DNA of 64,000 nt from Chrysomallon squamiferum (Eukaryota > Mollusca > Gastropoda > Neomphalida > Peltospiridae). Below, in pieces: positions 59,181 to 64,000 of this stretch. The notes under the pieces were generated by a model. It did not search any database. It was not told the origin of the DNA and saw nothing but the letters and a program-made list of their open reading frames with translations. The stretch is taken from NCBI GenBank assembly GCA_012295275.1, contig CM022670.1:5234764-5298763 (forward strand), given 5' to 3'. Made by a program: the position numbers and the translations under genes. Position 1 is the first letter of the stretch. The number at the start of each line of letters is the position of its first letter.

Positions 59181-61136
59181 TTATTTAATGTTTTTGTTCT
59201 GTTTTGCTATCCATTCAGACTTCATGGACTAATATTTATGCAGACATACAGGTAAATATAGAGACAGATAAACTGTCTCATTCTGTTCGTTATCAAATCA
59301 TTTCATTTTTCTGTAGGAATTAAATTACAAGACAGCTCAGTGGTGGAAAACCTTATTTCCTATCCCATCCGAACAGCTTGAAAACATCGCATATTCCCTG
59401 TACTATACAGTGTTAGTTAAACCTGGACTGAGAATTCTAAGTTTCAACAGTGATTACGGGTAAGACACTAACTAATAATGCGTTTCGTCGGCAGTCACAG
59501 GTTATATCCAGTATAGCCCTGCTAGATTAATTTCCTGATAAAAATATGTTAAAAAGAGTCACGTCTTCTATGTTAACGGAATTCACTTTATTTGGTTAGG
59601 AATTTATATTTACATTTGCCATTAAATAATATAAAAGAACGTTAAAGGTGATAATAGGCACAGGATCAGTCATCAATTTGTCCATTACGCTATTTCCGGT
59701 TCCTGTGCACATCTTTATATTTGCTTCATTCTCTATGGAAATAAACATACATATAAAAGATACGCTGATATTAATTAGCATGAAGAGTTATAGTTAAATG
59801 GCGTCAGAGGGTTTTCGTTCTCAAAGACAAAAAATTATTAGACAACTAAAATATCGTTAATATAAAAATATATTAAGTTGCTGTTAAGAAAAAAATATTA
59901 TATAAATAATACATAAATAACATTCCCCCAAAATTTGGTAAATTTAGATTTTTATTTCCTGCCAATCTGTTTCAGATACACAATGAACTTCTATGGACTC
60001 TTAAATGAGAAAAACCCTGCTTACTTCGAGCAAATTCATTTCATGGAGAAAACTTTGCATTTTGCTAGAGAAAGCAATGAAAAGGTTAGAAAATAGTTAT
60101 CTTGACAAAACAGACGAAAATACTTTGATATAACTAACAAACATTTTAATAAGTGGTTAAAAGTCTTGAAGAAGTTTAACTTTTTTTTAGTGGATGTGTC
60201 TTGTGTAACGGACTGCAGGTTCAGTCCTCTTCGGTCCACCTTTTGTAAAATTTCCCGTACTATGATGGTGCCACGACTGACAATTAGATTAAAACTATCA
60301 GTATTGTTATATCTGGGGTAGAAAAAAATACGCCATTATTGTTTCACAAAAAGTGGGGAAAAACAACGACAATATTAAAATAAATAAATAAATAAATACT
60401 ATAAAATATTAGTTTGATGAAAAGAGGAGGAGCTACTTTTAATTCGCGTGTAATATATAATAATTAAATTATTATTGATTACCATCAGGTTATACTTATT
60501 GGTCACGTGCCACCAGGTGACGTTGGTAGAGCAATCCTGAGCTACGGTGATTTCTTTACTGAACTTGTTAACGCCTACTCTGACGTCATAGTTCTGACAA
60601 CGTTTGGACACACTCATTTCGATCATTTTGAATTGGTAAGTATTCTAGTCGTGCTTTTTTTTTGACATCCATTAAGTACTGGAAGCAGAATATTGTATTT
60701 GTCTGACAGGCAGGTTAAAGGTGTCGCCAGATGCATGTACGTGTGTCAGTGTATTTGAACATCGAATAGATCGATTATCGTCACGTGCATCTATCGACAG
60801 TTGCTCTTTTGCACGTGCCTTTATTAGTAGTCGCAGCATCAGCAGCAGTAATCGTAGGAGCAGTAAATGACATTGTTGTTTGTTTATTACTAGAATATAC
60901 TAAAACAAAATTAAGGTGTTACAAGCTGTTAAATTTCACTTCAGGTGATGAATTCAAAAAATAACGAGGACGCTGTGGGCGTGGTTTTGATCGCGCCGTC
61001 TGTGACTACTGAAGGAAAGATAAATCCATCTTTTCGTGTGTATCATTTTGACTCGGATACATTCGAACTCGTAGATTACGACCAGTATTTCCTTAACATC
61101 ACAGAAGCAAATCGTAGGTGTTTCTGTTTCTCTGTG

Positions 61137-61222
<86 letters not shown>

Positions 61223-61980
61223 ATATATCCTTTTATTCTCACATAAAATATTATTTACACATTCGTTTTATGCAGACTGTATGTATGATTTTGGTGTTAT
61301 TACGTTTATATTACAGAACTGGGAAAGGCGACTGTTAAGAAATTATATTCGGCGAAATCTGAATACAACATGGTAGATCTGAGTCCAAAATCATATCTAG
61401 ATTTATCTAACAGGTATTTTTATTATATATGAATGTATCAATATTACTGTGTGCAGAGAGGTACCATTTGTTTGTCTGGGTATGTAAATAATCAGTATAA
61501 AAAAAACACCAATATGAATTTAAAAAAAATGTCTGTTGTATTTAAGGTTGCATTTAATACGATATTATATTAACAATTTGTGTTTAATATGTAAAATTAT
61601 TGTCTGTTCACAATAGAAAATAAATGATTTAATGCTGGAAACTTTTTAGCAGTAGCATATTACTTCTACTACTACTACTACTACTACTACTACTATTTTT
61701 TTAGATAATGATTATTTTGCTTTTGAACATGGGCAGTGAGAACAAAATATTTAAAAATTTCAGTTTGTACAATTATCATCAATAACCAAATATAACAGTT
61801 GCTGAGGCATTCTATTTCAGATTCAAGACAAACGCAACCGTATTTAATCAGTACTTTAACAACTATCGAGCTCGCAACGGCCTGAATATGTCATGCAATT
61901 ACTCGTGCAAGCTTTCCATGATCTGTAAATCCCGTTCTACCTCACTGAGGGATTATTTGCTGTGCATGGACAAAAACTGA
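56052..61980 (+). CDS. SMPD1: Acid sphingomyelinase (SMPD1-like); 14 exons, 577 residues
   Basis: Hydrolyses sphingomyelin to ceramide and phosphocholine in the lysosome or after secretion (family knowledge). Exons: 56052-56180, 56733-56888, 57407-57655, 58008-58064, 58224-58338, 58502-58630, 58932-58972, 59219-59251, 59317-59459, 59976-60084, 60489-60635, 60945-61113, 61317-61413, 61821-61980; 1,734 nt, in frame (human about 631 residues). A hydrophobic N-terminus (MNYLVFLIYCC) is a signal peptide. A saposin-B-type domain follows, with cysteine pairs CPYC, VCYT, VVCPG and KICQDLNFC. The metallophosphoesterase ligands are all visible: D169 and H171 (DVH), D237, N277-H278 (GNH), H393 (GHVPP) and H428/H430 (GHTH). 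The CC pair after GTPTKC and the C-terminal cysteine cluster fit disulfides. The saposin domain favours SMPD1 over SMPDL3. Exon 8 is only 33 nt. The exon 3 donor is GTT|GTTAGT; a donor one codon earlier is also in frame. Confidence 0.95.
56974..57047 (+). repeat. (CT)n microsatellite in sphingomyelinase intron 2
   Basis: Pure CT run, followed by decayed TCTATC units to about 57,145. Confidence 0.98.
60190..60244 (+). other. Small structured element in a sphingomyelinase intron, tRNA-like
   Basis: GTGGA at 60190 can pair with TCCAC near 60,235. Inside, GGACT pairs with AGTCC around a loop containing the B-box-like GGTTCAGTCC, and a T-run follows immediately. It could be a truncated tRNA-derived repeat; no A-box or full cloverleaf was found. 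Confidence 0.25.
61140..61220 (+). repeat. (CT)n microsatellite in sphingomyelinase intron 12
   Basis: Begins only about 27 bp after the exon 12 donor at 61,114. Confidence 0.98.
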
Positions 61981-62109
61981 GTTTGTTTCTTTCAGTGGAG
62001 GTCAGATTGTTTGTGTTTTGGGTTTTATTATCATGTGTATTAATCAGACCATGTAAACAACTGAAATATTATATGGATTCTGTTGATATCTTGGCTTCTG
62101 TAAATTAGA

Positions 62110-62176
<67 letters not shown>

Positions 62177-62210
62177 CGAAGATGATGATCACAACAATAA
62201 ATAAATAAAT
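61981..62210 (+). other. Sphingomyelinase 3' UTR candidate
   Basis: Follows the TGA and contains (AAT)n and (GAT)n repeats, ending with overlapping AATAAA hexamers at about 62,198-62,210. The repeats make the true poly-A site uncertain. Confidence 0.35.
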
Positions 62211-62286
62211 GATACATTGTTAATATTCAACAAAGATAATTTTTTTTGTCCTTGTTTCTTTCTTTTTAAGATTAAGAAAAAAAAAA

Positions 62287-62325
<39 letters not shown>

Positions 62326-62850
62326 TCCTTTTTCCAAATGTACATTAACAAAATACTGTCTTTTTCATAAGCAATAAAAAAAAATAATAATAAAAAAAAA
62401 AAAAAAATTAACAAACAAAGGAGCACATTTAGTTTCAATTATTTATTACAAATAATATAAAAGTGATCACAGCTGTGCTAGGTTTAAACATACAACATTA
62501 ATAAGAGCACTTTATTTTTATAAATGAATTATTTTTTCAATGCAATACAATCACAAGAATATAAAACACAATAACGTTTATATACGTATGTTTTATTTAT
62601 CAGTTTCACTGACAATGTTTCAAATTTGATGCAAATTACAACTGAAGACATCAAATATATTTATTGAAAAAAAAAAAAAGACCTATTAACTAATACATTA
62701 TGATAAAATTTCTTTATTAATAAAACATGTAAATTCACCGATGTTTAATTTTTAAATTTTGAATGTGTGTTTTGGAGTGGAAGTCTCTTCATTTTATTAC
62801 TGTTGAAATTTGCTAAATCCATTAACTTAGAAATAATAATAATAATAATA

Positions 62851-62920
<70 letters not shown>

Positions 62921-63088
62921 TGTAACAACATCTGACTATATGTATTAACCAAAAATTATTATTTTAGATAAAAAGAAAAAATTTCATTATTTCAGTGGCA
63001 GTTCTCTCATTCAGTATTTCACAAAAAAACATCAGTGAATGTAATTAAAATTTTAAATCTATCAACCATTATATAAAATTATATAATT
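62211..63088. other. AT-rich stretch with (AAT)n arrays, no gene
   Basis: (AAT)n at 62,287-62,325 and 62,835-62,920 and poly-A at 62,391-62,407. A minus-strand AATAAA near 62,590 could serve a convergent transcript. Confidence 0.6.
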
Positions 63089-63159
63089 TTAAAAATAATT
63101 TTTAGGAGAAAGTTTTGGACTGATAGCATTGTAATATTTGGTATACATCTGAGATGTAC
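63089..63159 (-). CDS. Possible terminal coding exon of a convergent minus-strand gene
   Basis: On the minus strand a good acceptor (CTTTTCAG ending at 63160) is followed by an open stretch reading TSQMYTKYYNAISPKLSPK and ending NYF with TAA at 63089-63091. The residue mix looks protein-like and not repeat-derived, and the rest of the gene would lie beyond 64,000. Only about 22 codons support it and I do not recognise the product. A chance ORF remains possible. Confidence 0.3.
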
Positions 63160-64000
63160 CTGAAAAGAAAATTTGAAAATCAGTGAACTTAAAAGACTGA
63201 CATTCAGTTAATTAATATTATTGCTTAGTTAGTAATAATGTTATTTAGAGATTAATTGAAGCAATGATTAGATTTTGCAAAGCTCTTTGAAATATTCTGT
63301 TTAAACAAAACATTGTATGAGAGAAATTCAGTTTATACTGTGTTTGCAAACATTAATAAATATCCAAATATCTTAATGGCACCAAAACTAATCCGTGAGA
63401 TTAGTTCTATGCAGTTCTTCGAAACTGAATGTTTAATTACAGTTTCATTTTACACTGCTTTTACAAAATCTCAAACCACATATTGTAAAATAGCACTAGG
63501 AATGAAACCCCCCTCCAAAAAAGAAAATTTTATATAGATTTTGTAAAGCTCTGAAAACTTTCTCTTTTAATAGAAACTGAAACAGATTAATTCCATCTGG
63601 CTTTTGCATAATTCAAAACAAATTCAAAAGACAAAACAATATCAGAGGCTAATTCAAAATAGTTTTTATGAAAAACATATTAAATATTAAAAATACCTTT
63701 TGCTAAACTCACTTGAAATATTTGTTTTAATATTTACTGGAAGTAAAATCAGAAATTAATTCCAGACTGATTTTGCAAAGCTTAGTGCAAATGTTATTTG
63801 AAAATCACATGAAATACATACATCTCGTTCACTTTGCATGACCACTCATTCATATATCATTGCATAGTTTTACACAAAACATTAGTGCTTTTCAATAACT
63901 TACTACTAGTGATAAAAACAACCCCACAAGATTATGTTATAACCAAAACTGTTACACAGTCTTAACAAATAAACATCATGACAAATGTTTAAAACAAGAA
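63160..64000. other. AT-rich stretch, degenerate repeats, no supported gene
   Basis: GATTTTGCAAAGCTCT-like words recur near 63,270, 63,535 and 63,770, often beside TTAATTCCA(G/T)-type sequence, suggesting an old tandem repeat of about 240-260 bp. It may be intronic to a minus-strand gene that extends beyond the window. Confidence 0.45.

Noticed and set aside
56052-61980. SMPDL3-type phosphodiesterase as the alternative name
   Set aside because: An N-terminal saposin-like cysteine domain and a C-terminal cysteine-rich domain favour SMPD1-type acid sphingomyelinase.

Overview
The window reads as nuclear DNA from an animal. It is AT-rich and full of long CT, GT, TTA and poly-A microsatellites, and its genes are split into many small exons with GT-AG introns. 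The protein-level resemblance is to general metazoan families. The combination of long (CT)n arrays, AT-rich introns and gene content suggests a lophotrochozoan, probably a mollusc, but that taxonomic call is inference.

Region 1 (1-17,350) is gene-poor: microsatellites, degenerate tandem repeats, a tRNA-like relic, a possible MITE, and one uncertain minus-strand coding candidate near 14.75-15.67 kb.

Region 2 (about 17.36-35.36 kb, + strand) is a complete TRAPPC11 gene. I could join 31 coding exons into one open frame of 1,123 codons plus stop. One intron carries minor-spliceosome (U12) signals, and intron 1 holds a large inverted repeat and a decayed copy of exon 2.

Region 3 (about 38.0-49.95 kb, + strand) is a 15-exon gene for a protein of about 1,558 residues. 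It has a long disordered N-terminal half with a SAM domain, followed by a TKL-type protein kinase domain and a low-complexity tail. I do not recognise a vertebrate one-to-one orthologue.

Region 4 (51,535-54,896, minus strand) is a six-exon GTPBP8 (EngB/YihA-type GTPase) gene, 308 residues, with an N-terminus like a mitochondrial targeting sequence. It is tail-to-tail with the kinase gene and head-to-head with the next gene.

Region 5 (56,052-61,980, + strand) is a 14-exon acid sphingomyelinase gene (SMPD1-like, 577 residues). It has a signal peptide, a saposin-type N-terminal domain and all the expected metallophosphoesterase metal ligands. An M-box-like site lies about 108 bp upstream of its ATG.

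Region 6 (61,981-64,000) is AT-rich repeat sequence with one weak candidate for the last exon of a convergent minus-strand gene.

The four main genes are not an operon or pathway: they cover membrane trafficking, signalling, organelle GTPase function and lysosomal lipid breakdown. All four multi-exon joins close in frame by hand translation, which is the main support for the models. No CRISPR, bacterial or phage feature was seen.
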